From: Castanea sativa
Lineage: Eukaryota; Streptophyta; Magnoliopsida; Fagales; Fagaceae
NCBI RefSeq assembly: GCF_040712315.1
Contig: NC_134013.1
Coordinates: forward strand, 74,654,001-74,718,000
Length of the DNA: 64,000 bases
Reading direction: 5' to 3'
Shown: positions 44,740 to 57,262 of the stretch, one piece after another
Layout of the letters: every line of letters starts with the position of its first letter
How positions within the stretch are numbered: the first letter of the stretch is position 1
Translations under genes and position numbers: made by a program
The notes under the pieces: model-generated
Told to the model about the DNA's origin: nothing
Databases searched by the model: none
The model's input: the letters and a program-made list of their open reading frames with translations, nothing else

Positions 44740-47022
44740 AATTTGACGACTGAATTAGTCATCAAAATAATTACCACCATTTTTGCATCAAGCTCTACTT
44801 CAACAGATTGTAACCGTAACCGTGTGCACGTAAATGGCCCGTTTATTAAAGCCCACAACTTAGTTGCAACAAGGTTTAGTGTTTTTCTTTTCCAACTATA
44901 TAATTGTCTTGTCCTTGGATTTAAATGGTCATTAAAGAAAGAAATAAAATGACAATTAGTATCTCCCTTACACCTGTTTGGATTGAAGTTTGATTGCAAG
45001 TTGAAGGTGAAAACCACAACGAAGACTTCCACAATGGTTGTATCAATATAGAATTTCCACAAGAGATAAGGTGAGGTGTGGATTACTCTCTTTATGGAAT
45101 TTATATTCCTCCTCAGCAAGAGCTGAAAAATTGCCTTACTTTACTATAGATTTGATTTTAATTAGTTGATGAATTCTCTTGACCATATATATATATATAG
45201 AATCCCACTAGAAAAGGTCAAGCATATATACCTCAGTCAGGGGAAAAATGATTAGCTGTTATAAAAACACGTTTTACTTTTACAAACGATGTAGCGCATG
45301 CTCAACATCTTACATACCTCGTTTCTTAGAAAGTCTGGGAAAAAAAATATATATATATATATATATAAAAGTTATAACTAAGTGTGTGTTTGGCATGGAT
45401 TATTTTTGTCAAGTTATTTCATTATTCAGCTTATTTTTACTATTATTTATAGGTCTTACTGTACTCTTTAGTACTATTTATGAGTTTTACTGTATTATTT
45501 TAATTAATTTTTTACTTTTATCTATAGTATTTTTAGCAAAAAATTTTAATTTTAGCAAAATGCAGGAGAGGAGAGTACGCAATTTGTTAGGCACGCTTCC
45601 GGGACTTTCCAAACCACCATAGGTCCAGGTCAGAATAAAATAACAAAAGGTCAGAGATGTACAAAGCAAAGGTCAAGTTTTGGAGCAACTTAAAAGTAGT
45701 AGTAGAATGAATCTTGATGATTCCTTTCTTTTTCTTTAAAAAAAAGAAATAGTACCTGTGTGCAATAATAGAGTTTGTTATTATTCAAACTCACAAATAT
45801 AACGAGTTTCGAGGGTTATTTTCTAACCACTAAGCCACGCCTCAAGTGGTGTCATTATTCCCTGTATGTACATTGCCCCCTACCTATGTATTCATTTTTT
45901 TTGCTTAGTGTTTTTCTTTCCTAAAGCTACTTTTCACAAATCTATTTTCATTAAATATTCAAAAACTTTGACTTCATAATTATTAAATTTCAAATTTAAG
46001 TCTGAGAGTATTTAAATTTGTGAATAATTTATGAAGGCAATATGTGAAAATAACATTAATGATTTTGTTCATTCTTTAGTGCCCTAGCGCTTTACCAACA
46101 GTACAACCATTAGCTTCAAATGTCATTTTCTTTTTCGCTTTTTTTATGTGTTTGCATTTTCCCCCAGATAATCCCTTCTATAACACCAGTACTGCAGGGC
46201 ATTTTCTTCAGCTTTTTCGTAAGCCCTGTTTGAATGCAACTTTTCTGGACAGTCGGTAGAATAATCGTGGCAATAATGGCTGGATCTTCCACATTCATCA
46301 GCATATCTCTGTATTTAACACAGGTAATGGACGCCACGTGTATTCCCATTTACGGACTAACATGAATGATTAAAGTTTAAGGTGGAATTGTTATCATCCT
46401 TGGGGTTGACTTCCATCTCTTATAAGTAATTTATGCAGCTAAAGCAACAATATGTCGGAAAAAAAATGGCCTTGATAAAAAAAATAAAAAATAAAAAATT
46501 TAAAGTATGTGGATGAGAATTGGAGAATTAACTTATCAAAAACAAGAGAATTGGAGAATCAATGTTTAACACTTTGATTCAAAAAGACTTTAATAAACCA
46601 AGTTCATGATTACTTTGTTGGCTAGAGAATCTACCACCAGTCCTCCTCTCTCTTTTGTATTCCGATATGAATTAATAAAGCTAAAAGTACTTTCTTCTTA
46701 AAATAAATAAATAAAAGAATTTTAATCAGCTGATACCCAAGAGCCTTGTCCTGATGTGTCAAATGAATTTGATCAATAATTATTATTATTTTTTTAAGAA
46801 ACAAACATACGTACAAGAAAGCTTTTCTAGATTTCTTGCGCACCCATTCTGCCCTGTTTAATTTTTTGTGGATTTTCTCAACTTTGAAGAGAACATAGCA
46901 CGCGAACATCTTGCTTTTCTTGCTAAATCTTAGTTGGAATACGTAAATATAAATTTAAATTATTTACATATATAATTAATATTTTTTTTATATAATATAT
47001 GTATATTTTATTTATAACTTAA

Positions 47023-47077
<55 letters not shown>

Positions 47078-49246
47078 TGTTGACATTCTCAAAGAAACTT
47101 CTATTTTGCCATCCCTCTTCTTTTTCTCATATCATTTTGATTAGTGTCGGAACTATCTTATTAGGGATGATAAGATATTTTCACAATGTTTTAGATATCC
47201 TACTCAACTTGTTGAATTTGTACCCCAAAAAAGGGATAAGATGAAGACAAGGACGAGGACACCATGATTCATTAATGTTCTATTTCACTGCCATTTCTAA
47301 TTCTAAATGATAAGTCTTTATTTCTTTTTATAAGAAGCTATCTTATATAATTCTTTAAAGCCATTTAGAAATCCCATTTATTGTCGTCTGACGGTGTAAA
47401 AAAATTTTAAGTTTTTTTTTATTTTATAATTCAATAATTGAGTTGAAGGGAATTAAAAATATCAAGAAATGTCAATTGAATTACAAAATTCTTGGCAACT
47501 ATGTTAAACTTTTCATAATATGCAACAATTAATCATATCTGTCATATAGGGAATGGAAGTAAAAATAAATTAAATTAAATTAACAAAGTGTTATAACTAT
47601 GAATTTGTTACTTAACTAATTGACAACTCCCTATTCCCTATTGTAACTGTTGAACCGTCAAAAACTAAAAACTTACAACAGATGAACAACTTTGCTTCGA
47701 CCTGATCATAGAGGAAAAGATTTTTCTTTGCATTCACATTTCACACAACACATCACAAAAATTACAACGCGTTTCGTTCTAAATCACGTTTGGGCTAGTA
47801 ATATACTTTGGGCTCTACATGTCTTTCAACTACGAACTTCACTGTGAATCAGTGAGTGAGATGTCTTACAGCGAAATCTCATCAATGTTTCATCCTAATT
47901 TGAACTTTTATTTTATTTTATTATTACTCGCCTGTCGATCCACCATCCCCATAGTCCAAGATTTCTCCACAACCTCTCTCTTGGACTTGGACAAGGCTGG
48001 TCTGTCATCCACAAGTATTAATGAAATGTCTTTTTTTGTTTTCTATTTTCATTTCTCAAATTTCTATCCACATTTGAATTGATTAGGAAGCAAACCAAGC
48101 AATGATGATGGCCATTGAATTGATTGAAAGTTGGGCGCATGATTAACCACCAAATTAACTACACCAGTTACGTTTCAAATTTGAGTAGATTTATCTTTTG
48201 ATTTGTTGCACACCACACAGCACACTATCACATTCGAAGTCGGTACGTATATAATGCCCCTCTTCCTCTTCATGGCTAACTGAGGGAGGTTTATTTGATA
48301 ATGTAGACACAGTACAATTTGAACTCTCTTATTTTTGGAGGCTTTCCCGGAAACGACATCCTTTAGCCTTGTTTTCTGAGAAGTGGGCACCAAATTCATG
48401 CATGTTTGTTACATTTCATTTTCTATTGATTCTGCCTTTTTAATTCATTTAATACTAATTTTTCAATATCATGATAACCGAAGTTGCGATCAGTCAATTC
48501 CATGTTTTGTTGGTAGCAGTCCTAGTTCTAGACTCTACAAACTAAAATCCATAAACCAAACAGGGTAGAAAGCTCTCGTATTAAACCACCAAATTAATTA
48601 TAGCCAATTGTAAAAGGACACTTAGCACAAGCAAATTCCTCATCTTTAGATCTAATTTCTTGGATGTTATATATTGGGTTTCTTAGTTAAATTTAACTAG
48701 GATGTAATTTGTGTTTATGTGCATAAACATTCAATAATAGTGATGACTAATGATGAGATGGTAGCAGTGAGTGAGATAGTCATCTTGACTTTCATGTTTA
48801 ATATTATAAATGGGTCATTTAACATCAAAATTAAGAAAACTAATATAGACATTTAGCGCGAAGTTAAACTACAAATTAGATGTTATTTTGGATTCGATTT
48901 GGATTTTGATTATACTTCAACTTTAATATATATGATTATATTGTCTAACGAATAACCACATAATTGAATTTAATTGTCCTTAGACTTAGAGGGAGAGAAC
49001 ACATTTTGTGCACTACTGATCAATGCAACTAAATGGTTGAATTTAATTAGAGAACCTAAAGTAATAGTTAATAAATTGCAACCAAATTGGATAGTTTCAT
49101 GATGATCTTTTATTCATCATCAAGCTAAAATAATTATTTTTTAGTATAGGAAGGATTTGCATCTAAGTCTCTTATTTAAGAGTTAAAAACTTTACTAGTT
49201 GAAATAATTAAAGCCAACGAATAAATCTTTTACCTTTTTAACAAAA
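44740..49246. other. AT-rich intergenic DNA, no gene recognised
   Basis: Contains a TA microsatellite at about 45346-45366 and a long one at about 47031-47075, poly-T/poly-A tracts, and a MITE-like 'gtgtgtttggcatggatta...tagcaaaat' segment at about 45383-45560 related to 53555-53745. Small open frames here (for example 45248-45622 and 46116-46349) have no recognisable domain. No tRNA seen. Confidence 0.5.
45383..45560. repeat. MITE-like segment, paired with 53555-53745
   Basis: 'gtttggcatggattatttttgtcaa...tactatttatag...tttttagcaaaaaattttaatttt' is shared in the same order with 53555-53745. Two dispersed copies support a mobile origin. Confidence 0.6.
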
Positions 49247-49490
49247 AGAGATGCTATATCCACAATATTTTTATAACAAATCACATGTGGTTAGTTGTTA
49301 TTGGTTCAAATTTGAACCTAGCACGAAGATTACTTTTTTGCCCCAACAATAACAACCAATAACAATCTTTACTAGTGGTTATTGTTGGAGCAAAAAAGTA
49401 ATCTTCGTGTTATGTTCAAATTTGAACCAATAACAACTAATCACCTGTGTGAAAATATTGTAAAAATGTTGTGGACGTAACATTTCTCAT
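49247..49490. repeat. Foldback element, family copy 3 (most complete hairpin)
   Basis: The two arms of about 105-115 bp are inverted copies: 'ggttcaaatttgaacctagc' and 'cgaagattacttttttgc' on the left are mirrored on the right by 'gcaaaaaagtaatcttcg' and 'gttcaaatttgaacc', with only about 20 bp of spacer. This copy shows the full hairpin structure that copies 1 and 2 have partly lost. Confidence 0.85.
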
Positions 49491-49717
49491 CATTTCTTTT
49501 CAAGAAATCACAAGATTTACATCATATCATCCACTACTAAATATTATATTTGAGTTTCCTCTTCACACATTTCTCTAATATTCCACTCAAACACCATCAA
49601 TGACTTTGGAGCTCCAATAATATAGTCTTAAACACAATCTAGAAAAACGAAAAGTTGGAAGTTGATTTAAAAAAACTATAATTAATGGATCTTGACATAG
49701 GGATCTACCTTAAAGTG

Positions 49718-49800
49718 TTAACGAAGGTTCTAATAACACATGTTAATAAATAAAAAAATTGGTGTTAACGAATGTTCTAATAACACATGTTAATAAATTT
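49718..49800. repeat. 45-bp tandem duplication
   Basis: 'tgttaacgaaggttctaata' at 49718 recurs at 49763 with one substitution in the first 20 bases, then 'acacatgttaataaat' in both. Confidence 0.85.
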
Positions 49801-50137
49801 TGTCCAATAAATAAATATATATATATATTATTTGTACTCTTTATCATTATTTATATACAATAAAACTTTTTTTAAATGAATTTAAAAATCATTTATTTAG
49901 TGTGCCTTAAATATTATTTAGCATACTCGTCAACAAAAAGCCTAAAACTAAAATTAAAGATTATCATTGTCTATCATTATAAAAATTAGAGAACTAATCA
50001 ACAACTAACAAGTATGAGTCTATGTCTAAATCATTCCAAAACCATGAAATCAAAGTCACATCCTGATCCAGTACATTGATGTGCATGGCCAGAAATCAAG
50101 ACGTTTGGAAACTAAAACAAATGGATGAGAAATAGTA

Positions 50138-50300
50138 TTGGGTAATTAGAGACTACTTATAGAATACCATAAATGCGTACTTTCTCCTCTTACATAACTT
50201 GAGTCTTACTAATTAAATTTATGGTGGGACACACAATTCATGTGAGAGGAAAAAGTACGCATTTATAATACTCCCGAAGTATTTAATAATTTTCTAAGTG
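50138..50300. repeat. Small foldback element
   Basis: Left 'accataaatgcgtactttct' and right 'aaaagtacgcatttataata' are inverted, and pairing extends outward through 'attagagactactt' against 'aagtatttaat'. A 40-45-bp TIR is inferred; target duplication not determined. Confidence 0.6.
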
Positions 50301-50573
50301 TATATATACTCTTTTTTATTATATGCTGAAGTGATAATGAAATTATGATTAATATGTATAAATGCTCCTTAGTGGTAGATTTTGTATAAAAAAAAGATAT
50401 TTAAATCAATTATAACTTATTACCAGTTATGAAGCAATATATGTATGCATACAAATAATTTAGCAAAAAAAAAAAAAAAATGTATGCATACAAATAAAGA
50501 CTGAGTGGTTGATTTTGAACCGTAATTAGAAGTAAAAACTAGAGGCTTCACATTGGGAGGGGAGGTGAGACCT

Positions 50574-50604
50574 TATTCTTCTTCTTCTTCTTCTTCTTCT
50601 TCTT
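50574..50604. repeat. (CTT)n microsatellite
   Basis: About ten CTT/TTC units. Confidence 0.9.
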
Positions 50605-50759
50605 TTTGTTTTTTTGTCCCACATCCTTAAAAAAGGTTCGTCTCCATTTTCAAAAACTTAGACCACCCCATTTTAATTAGCCTAGCCCATCTAGCAATTA
50701 CTGAACTCAAAAACTTTAAAAAAAAAAAAAACTTTAAAATAAAAAATTCTAATGAGCCC

Positions 50760-50830
50760 TATATTAGAGTACTAGCATCAGGTGTTTTAAATTCTAAATA
50801 TTTAAATATTTAGAACACCAAATGCCAAAA
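50760..50830. repeat. Palindromic MITE-like fragment
   Basis: Holds a perfect 22-bp palindrome centred near 50805 (half-site 'tctaaatattt'), flanked by 'ggtgttttaaat' and 'acacc'. Resembles the terminus of a small foldback element. Confidence 0.55.
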
Positions 50831-51699
50831 ACACTATTGTACAAGACATTAATTTCAAATGCTATATTAAAGTAGCAAAAGTAAATTTGGCTTGTGAATT
50901 TTTTTTTTGCAATAGCTGATGTTCTTAAGAAACAATAATATTGTGTTTTTTTTGTCGTTGTTGGTAGATGATTGCATTTTAATGTATTATGAAACAATGA
51001 TTTTGTGTATTTATCTTGATTGATAGTTTGTTAATACTATATGGATGTCTATTTGTGTGTGTGTGTGTGTGTGTTTTTTTTATACTTCAGCCCCCCTTAG
51101 CTTGAAATCATAGATCCGCCCATGTGCTCTCCCAAAAAAATTGTGCTTGGCTACTACATCTCCAATGAAGTAAGCATTTTGTATCCTTTGAAAAGGTCAT
51201 GAGGATCCTTGAAGATATTATTCTAATTTATGATTTTTTTTTTTTTTTGGTTAATGTAACTTTGCATGTATTAGAGTTGCTCCGGGCGCTTATTAGGGGC
51301 TGTTTGGATTGGAAAAAAAAATGCTTACTCATCACTCATCATTGAGATATCATCACTCATCACTCAATAACTCATCACTTATCACTGAAAATACCCCAAC
51401 TTCCTAAGGTGGCATGTTTGACACTTGTTTCCAACTTCTGATAACTCAATTTTTTTTTACTTTTTATGGGACCCACTACTTGAGCACCATGTTAGGCTCA
51501 CAATTAGTATACCCGCTTAACACACTAACACCAAAGCCATTTCATTTAATTTTCCCCTTCAGACCCGTTATTCTCCCAAAACCCTCGACAAATATTGCAA
51601 AGGAAATCCACCGTCACCCAGTGTCACTCAGTGTCGATCTCCACCGTCTCCCAGCGCCGCCCACCTCGTGCCCATTGTAACCCAGCACTGCAAGATCTC

Positions 51700-51921
51700 G
51701 AGTCCAAATCTTCTATCCCACTTTTCCTGCTCCACTCTATACTCCACCAATAAAAACTTGTCACGTGTTCACCTAATTAATTAAATACTACTATTAATTA
51801 ATAACGGTAGCATTAATAAGTCAATAATGATAGTATTTAATTAATTAGGTAAACACGTGGCAAGTTTTTATTGGTTGAGTATAGAGTGGAGCAGGAAAAG
51901 TGGGACAGAAGATTTGGACTC
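51700..51921. mobile_element. Mutator-type MITE with 9-bp target duplication
   Basis: A 222-bp element starting 'gagtccaaatcttct' and ending with its inverse. Arms of about 93 bp pair with about four mismatches in 90. Exact 9-bp direct repeats CAAGATCTC flank it (51691-51699 and 51922-51930). Long TIRs starting with G and a 9-bp duplication are the signature of Mutator-type non-autonomous elements. Confidence 0.92.
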
Positions 51922-52724
51922 CAAGATCTCCTCCAACGTACAGTAGCGACGTCAATCTCATCCATTGTGACCTAGCGGAGTCGATCTCTTCCAACGTTTA
52001 GATTTGTAATGGGTCTAACTTGATATGCATAGATTTCTAAGTTTAATTTTATTGGGTTTTGTTAGTTTCTGTTTGGTGCCCAATCTAGGTTTTCTGGGAC
52101 CTAAAACATTAAAAAATGGCCTGAGCTTGGGGTGGCATCGTGAAGAACGGTCTGAGGTCTGGGCGATGTGGGTTGGCTAAGGTGGGGCTCGATGGGAGTG
52201 GCTGGGTTGAGGGTGTGCGTGAGGAGGTATGAGGTTGGATGTGCTTTGTGTTTGTGTGGTTTGGAGTTTGTGTTGTGAACTGTGAAGGAGTTGTGGGTCT
52301 GAATTGATATGTTTAGATTTCTAAGTTTAATTTTACTGGGTTTTGTTAGTTTCTATTTGGCACCCAATCTGGGTTTTCTGAGACTTGAAACATTAAAAAA
52401 TGACCTGAGCTTGGGGCGGCGTCGTGAAGAACGGTCTGAGCTCGGGGCGGCGCGGGTTGGCTGAGGGGGTGCTCAATGGGTGTGGCTGGGCTAAGGGTGT
52501 GCATGAGGAGGTATGAGGTTGGATGTGTTTTGTGTTCGTGTGGTTTGGAGTTTGTGTTGTGAACTGTGAAGGAGTTGTGGTGCTAAAAGGAGCCGTTGGT
52601 GGGGTTGTGAAAAGTAGTGCCTGAAGGTGACAATACTTTGATCGTGAGTCCCTCATATGTGTGTATTTACAAAATGCCATCATAACTCAATTTTTATAAC
52701 TCAAAAACACTCAAAAGTTGTTTT

Positions 52725-52960
52725 CAATTTTGCTAACTCATTACCCAAAAATAGAGAATTGAGTAATGGAAACAAAACTTAAAAACAAATCCAAACAGAC
52801 TTTCTCTTCATGGGTCCCACCATTTTTGAGGTTTGAGTGTTTCAATTTTGCTAACTCATTACCCAAAAATAGAGAATTGAGTAATGGAAACAAAACTTGA
52901 AAACAAATCCAAACAGACTTTCTCTTCATTGGTCCTACCATTTTTGAGTAATGAGTGATG
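52725..52960. repeat. ~115-bp tandem duplication
   Basis: 'ttttgctaactcattaccca' at about 52733 recurs at about 52848, followed in both by 'gagaattgagtaatggaaac' and 'aaatccaaacagactttctc'. Confidence 0.88.
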
Positions 52961-52990
52961 GAAACAACAAAATCCAAACAGTCGCTTAGT

Positions 52991-54129
52991 GTTGCATAAG
53001 AGAAAAAGAAGGCATCATTTAGTTTGAAGAATGTCATTTTTTCTCTTCCCAATTGTAATTATAAACAAATAAAGTCTATTACCGATTTTTCCTTAAACAA
53101 ATTAATTAATTTTCAATTGTATACACATATCTTGGACCCTTGGTCTGACGCGGCCCCTCTTGCCGAAACTAACCAAAAAATTATGTCCCAACAATGCCTT
53201 TTAAAGTCGTTGATTACGGAAAGAACAGCAGTAGCAACGAGTCAACAACAGCCACCAAAATTAAATCTAAAAACCAAATCTTATTTTTCTTTTGAAATAA
53301 ACGATAGTTAAGATTTTATAAAGAGAAGAGAACCATAAACTGGGTACATCAGCGTGTGCTGGTATAATGGGATTATATGTTTATATTTATATATGCGTGT
53401 GAATTGTGCATGTGCGTGTCAATTAACAATAAGATCCAAATTCATGACATAAGTTATACATTATTTTCAACAAATATAATACCGATTTACCTGTTTCTTC
53501 ATGCTAATTATGCAAAACATATACTTGGGAACTCTGAAAAGACCACGCATATGGAGTGTTGGTTTGGCAAAGATTAATTTTGTCAATTTATTTTACTATT
53601 TAATTTATTTTTGCTACTATTTATGGATTTTACTGCATTTTTTGGTACTATTTATAGGTTTCATTATACTATTTCAGCTAGCTTTTACCTTTATTTACAA
53701 TACTTTTAACAAAAAAATTTTAATTTAGCAAAATAAGCAAATTCTAAACGGATCCGGAGTATATATATAATATTCTCTGTTATTATTAACTGTAACAAAC
53801 TAAGAATCAATAAGAGAATCAAAGCCCGCTACCCCACCCACGCACCCACGGCTTTCTTTTTACTTCTTAACCTGTAGATTGTGACTACCATGTTAAAAAG
53901 ACTTTAATCCACGAGCTAGTTAGACAATAACAATTAGGATCCATCTAAAATTTTTTTTTCTTTTCTTTTTGGGGGGTAAATATTTCCTCTCAAATGTTTA
54001 GAATAACTTTATCATGAAATTCTTAAAATCTTACTTATGAGTAAATTTGATTTGGCTACATCATTAGAGCACTCCAACCCCACCACTGTCTCTCTCTATC
54101 CTAAAAACCCAACACATTCAGCCGCCTAA
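52991..54129. other. Intergenic DNA
   Basis: Includes a MITE-like segment at 53555-53745, paired with 45383-45560. A 95-codon open frame at 53024-53311 shows no recognisable domain. No gene is called. Confidence 0.45.
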
Positions 54130-54275
54130 ACACCAATCACAACCCAAACTCAGCATATCCAGCCACACAAACAAGAATTACAACCATCACAACCCAAACC
54201 CAGCATATCCAACCACCCAAACACCAATCACAACCATCCAAACACCAAACCACCACCAATTCAGCCACCCAAACC
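54130..54275. repeat. Degenerate minisatellite
   Basis: Repeated 'cacccaaacaccaatcacaa' and 'acccagcatatccaaccac' motifs, with a higher-order period of about 65 bp. C/A-rich, non-coding. Confidence 0.7.
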
Positions 54276-54284
54276 AAGGAAGTC

Positions 54285-55437
54285 AATACCGTACCGGAAG
54301 CTGTACCGATTTGGCCAGCGGTATGATATATTTAGGGTACTGGTCAATACCGGTGTACCATTTCAGATTTATCGCTATTTTATATATTACACATACACAC
54401 ACATGCACACGCACACACAAAATCTCTAGAACCATGTTTACAAGATTATCTACTATTCTTCTGCCCCAAGAAGCATAGGAATTACAACACAAAACACACA
54501 CAAAATCTCTAGTACCATGTTTACAAGATTATCCACTATTTTTTTGCCCCAAGAAGCATAGGAATTACAACACAAAGGAACGACTTTGCCGAGACAATTC
54601 ATCATTAGAGAAAAGTAATAGAAATACGACAAGTATAAATTGGTCTCATTTTTCTTTAGTGAAATTAAATAAACATAATGTTGAAATTGCATTTCGTAAT
54701 GAACCTGTAAAATTGTCTCTCCAAGGAAAGAAACAACCCCCCTTATAACAAATGAAAGTAAACCAAAATTAATTTTAAAAAAACACAGAAATAAATTTCA
54801 AAATATAGAAACTAAAAAAAAAGCAACAAAACTGAAAAAGAAAATAAATAAATCCTATGTTTTGCATCAAGAAATTCTAAAGAATGACATGATGGAACAA
54901 TTGCAAGATACTCATATAAAAATGCCAATTTCTAAAACCTTATGCAAAACTTATATCATACAATGGCAACAATTTTCAAATTTGATTAAGGCAAAATTTT
55001 ACCTGAGAGTGAGAAGCCGAGACCCGAGACAGAGAATGAGAAGCCGATACATAGTAGAGTAAGAAGCCGAGACAGAGCAGAGTGAGAGACAAAGAAGCCG
55101 AGAGATGAGAGGCATAGAGCAGCTACGAGAGAGCGTGAGAGAAAGAAAGAAAGAGGGCTGTGCAGCTAGGACTTAGGGTTAGAATTAGGTTTAGCACAAT
55201 TACCATATTGCCCTTGAAAATTTGTCAAAATTACAAAAAAAAAAAAAAAAGTTGGCTTGGAGTGTTTCAGCCCAATACGGCTGGTATGCGTTTGGTATGG
55301 TTGGATTTCGCCGATACACGTCCAATACAGCCGGTATATTTTCCGGTACGAAATAGAAGGGTACTTGTACCGGTGCATTGGCTGGTATGGTATTTACCAG
55401 CCGGTATGGTCGATACAGTATGATATCTGCTTCATTG
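54285..55437. mobile_element. CCGGTAC-rich non-autonomous element, copy A
   Basis: Left end 'gtcaataccgtaccggaagc' and right end rich in 'ccggta' ending near 'cttcattgac' are roughly inverted. It includes an AC microsatellite, an 83-bp tandem duplication (54413-54578) and a 'taccatattgcccttgaaaa' segment before the right end. The neighbouring copy B has the same order, so both belong to one family. Superfamily unassigned; no transposase. Confidence 0.55.
54413..54578. repeat. 83-bp tandem duplication
   Basis: 'aaaatctctag.accatgttt' at 54419 recurs at 54502, continuing through 'ccccaagaagcataggaatt' in both. Confidence 0.92.
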
Positions 55438-55445
55438 ACAAGGGA

Positions 55446-55560
55446 GTCAATCTCATACCGGAGGCTGTACCGGTTTGATTAGTGAAACGATATATTTCGG
55501 TACCGGTCAATACCAGTGTACCGTTTCGGGTCTACCATTTTTTTTTTTTATATTTATAAA

Positions 55561-55592
<32 letters not shown>

Positions 55593-56956
55593 TGTGTGTG
55601 TGTTATAATAAATATAAAAGTTTACCATTAAACATTACCTCAATTCGAAACAAATTATTCATAATTTTAGACTTTATTATCAATTAAAAGAAAAAAAAAG
55701 CATAATTTATAAAATAGAAAGCTTAATTGTTCATTACATACTAAGAAAACAAATAATACTAATAAGTTTGTTAGGACATATGTGATTGGATGTTAGGAAC
55801 ATATGTCAACATTTTATGTAATTGGCTAATCCTTTGATAAAACACACTTTACTTGTAATTGGGTAGATTTAAGATGTGTTTAATACTTTAAGAAACAAGA
55901 GTTCAAATCCAAGTATTAAAGTCATACAAGTTTGTCCAAGATTCAAGCTAAGAAAGTGTTGTTCATTAAAACTCGACAGCTAGCATCTATCGAGACTTGT
56001 AGAGTTGTTGAAGCTCGTGGCTTGACAGTAGCTCGACAAATAGGCATCTATCGAGATTTATGAAAAACAGAATTTCAGATCTGTTTTGACTCCAATCCGT
56101 GATTATGTGTTTGAGCTTTCTTTTCTCACAACCCTAAACATATATAAGGATTATTTTAAGGGCTGTATCTGGTTACACAGCTGAGAGCACAATTGCACAA
56201 CAGCATAATTCCACAAGTGTAACCGGAAACCTAAGTTTGCCCTAGTTCTTGAAGAAGCTGCTGCGTTTGTACACCGTATGGTTTTGTGACCAAGCAACTT
56301 CACGATCTTCATCTGTTGAAGAGAAGAAGAACTTTGTAGCCAACATCTTCCTCAAGTTGGTGATTGAAGTTGCATATTGGGATCTGTGCAATCAATTAGT
56401 CATGTACTGGGAGCCGTACATCAAAAGGAGAGATTGTCACTATAGAACAAGTCCAATTGGGTATTAGGGTAAGGGTTCAACTGTAGGTTGGTATAAAGTA
56501 CTGAGATTCCTTTACTTGTAACCGCTTGTTTTGATAATAGTGGATTCTTTGGAGTGGTGACCTTAAAATCACCTGGTGGGGTTTTTGCCTTGGAGGTTTT
56601 TTCCATTCGTAAACAAATCACCGTGTCAAATTTATTTTCCGCTGCATTTAGTTTATTGGTGATTTATTTATGCTACCACGCGTTTGTATGTTAATTAAAC
56701 TTGGCTAATTAATCAATTAATCCATCACAAGAGGTCAATACATTTTTGGCCTATTAAAGTTAATGCAAATAAGTTACCATTCTGCCCTTACAAAAATTTA
56801 AAAATTACAAAACTAAAAAAAAAAAAGCTTTTTTCTGTATCGGCCAGTACGCCTAGTACCGGCCGATAATGCCAGAAATCGATCGGTATAGCTGGTACGA
56901 AACATTGGCCTTTCAATACCGATATACATACCGGTACGATATCGGCCATCTTGATT
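55446..56956. mobile_element. CCGGTAC-rich non-autonomous element, copy B (interrupted)
   Basis: Same family and orientation as copy A, starting about 10 bp after it: 'gtcaatctcataccggaggc', then 'ggtaccggtcaatacc', a GT microsatellite (about 55561-55600), and, after a nested solo LTR, 'taccattctgcccttacaaa' and a CCGGTAC-rich right end. The solo LTR at 55769-56756 splits it. Confidence 0.55.
55769..56756 (+). mobile_element. Solo LTR, probably copia
   Basis: 988 bp from TGTTAGGACATATG to ...CTATTA, flanked by exact 5-bp repeats AAGTT (55764-55768 and 56757-56761). The canonical final CA is changed. The 3' part, 'aaaatcacctggtggggttt', resembles other copia LTR remnants at about 60270 and 60925. 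No internal genes, so it most likely formed by LTR-LTR recombination. Confidence 0.72.
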
Positions 56957-57262
56957 GTGACTATGCATAGTGACTATCTTCTTTCTACAATAAATGGTTA
57001 AATTCTTATTAATTATCATAGTTTAGTTTAGGTATTACGTAAGTTTCAAGGAATTTTAAAATTCTATTACAACTATAGTTTAGTTTAGGTGAAACTCAAT
57101 TAGCTATGTTTTGAGGAATTTAAAGTTTTATTCTAGTTAAAAATTATATTTCAAAAATTTTCAAGAATTTTAAAATAAAATTTAAAATTTAATTTATTTC
57201 AATTATTTTGATCATCTATCATAAATTTGTATTTTAATATAATCAATTTACACATTACATAC

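Larger units (their letters stand above)
51296..52990. mobile_element. Non-autonomous DNA element or inserted block (approximate)
   Basis: Starts at 'ggctgtttggattgg' (about 51299) and ends at an inverted 'aaatccaaacagtcgctta' (about 52970-52988), with 'tcatcactca'-type subterminal motifs near both ends. Interior: a pair of related segments ('gatttctaagtttaattttattgggttttgttag' near 52030 and 52319), each followed by GC-rich 'ctgagcttggggtggc' sequence; a nested Mutator-type MITE; and a tandem duplicate near the right end. No coding region was identified. hAT-like by its terminal look only. Confidence 0.5.

Noticed and set aside
46116..46349. Short minus-strand frame with several cysteines
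   Set aside because: 77 codons, no recognisable family, no promoter or conservation evidence.
53024..53311. 95-codon plus-strand frame
   Set aside because: No domain, AT-driven composition, and it begins within the border of a transposon-like block.
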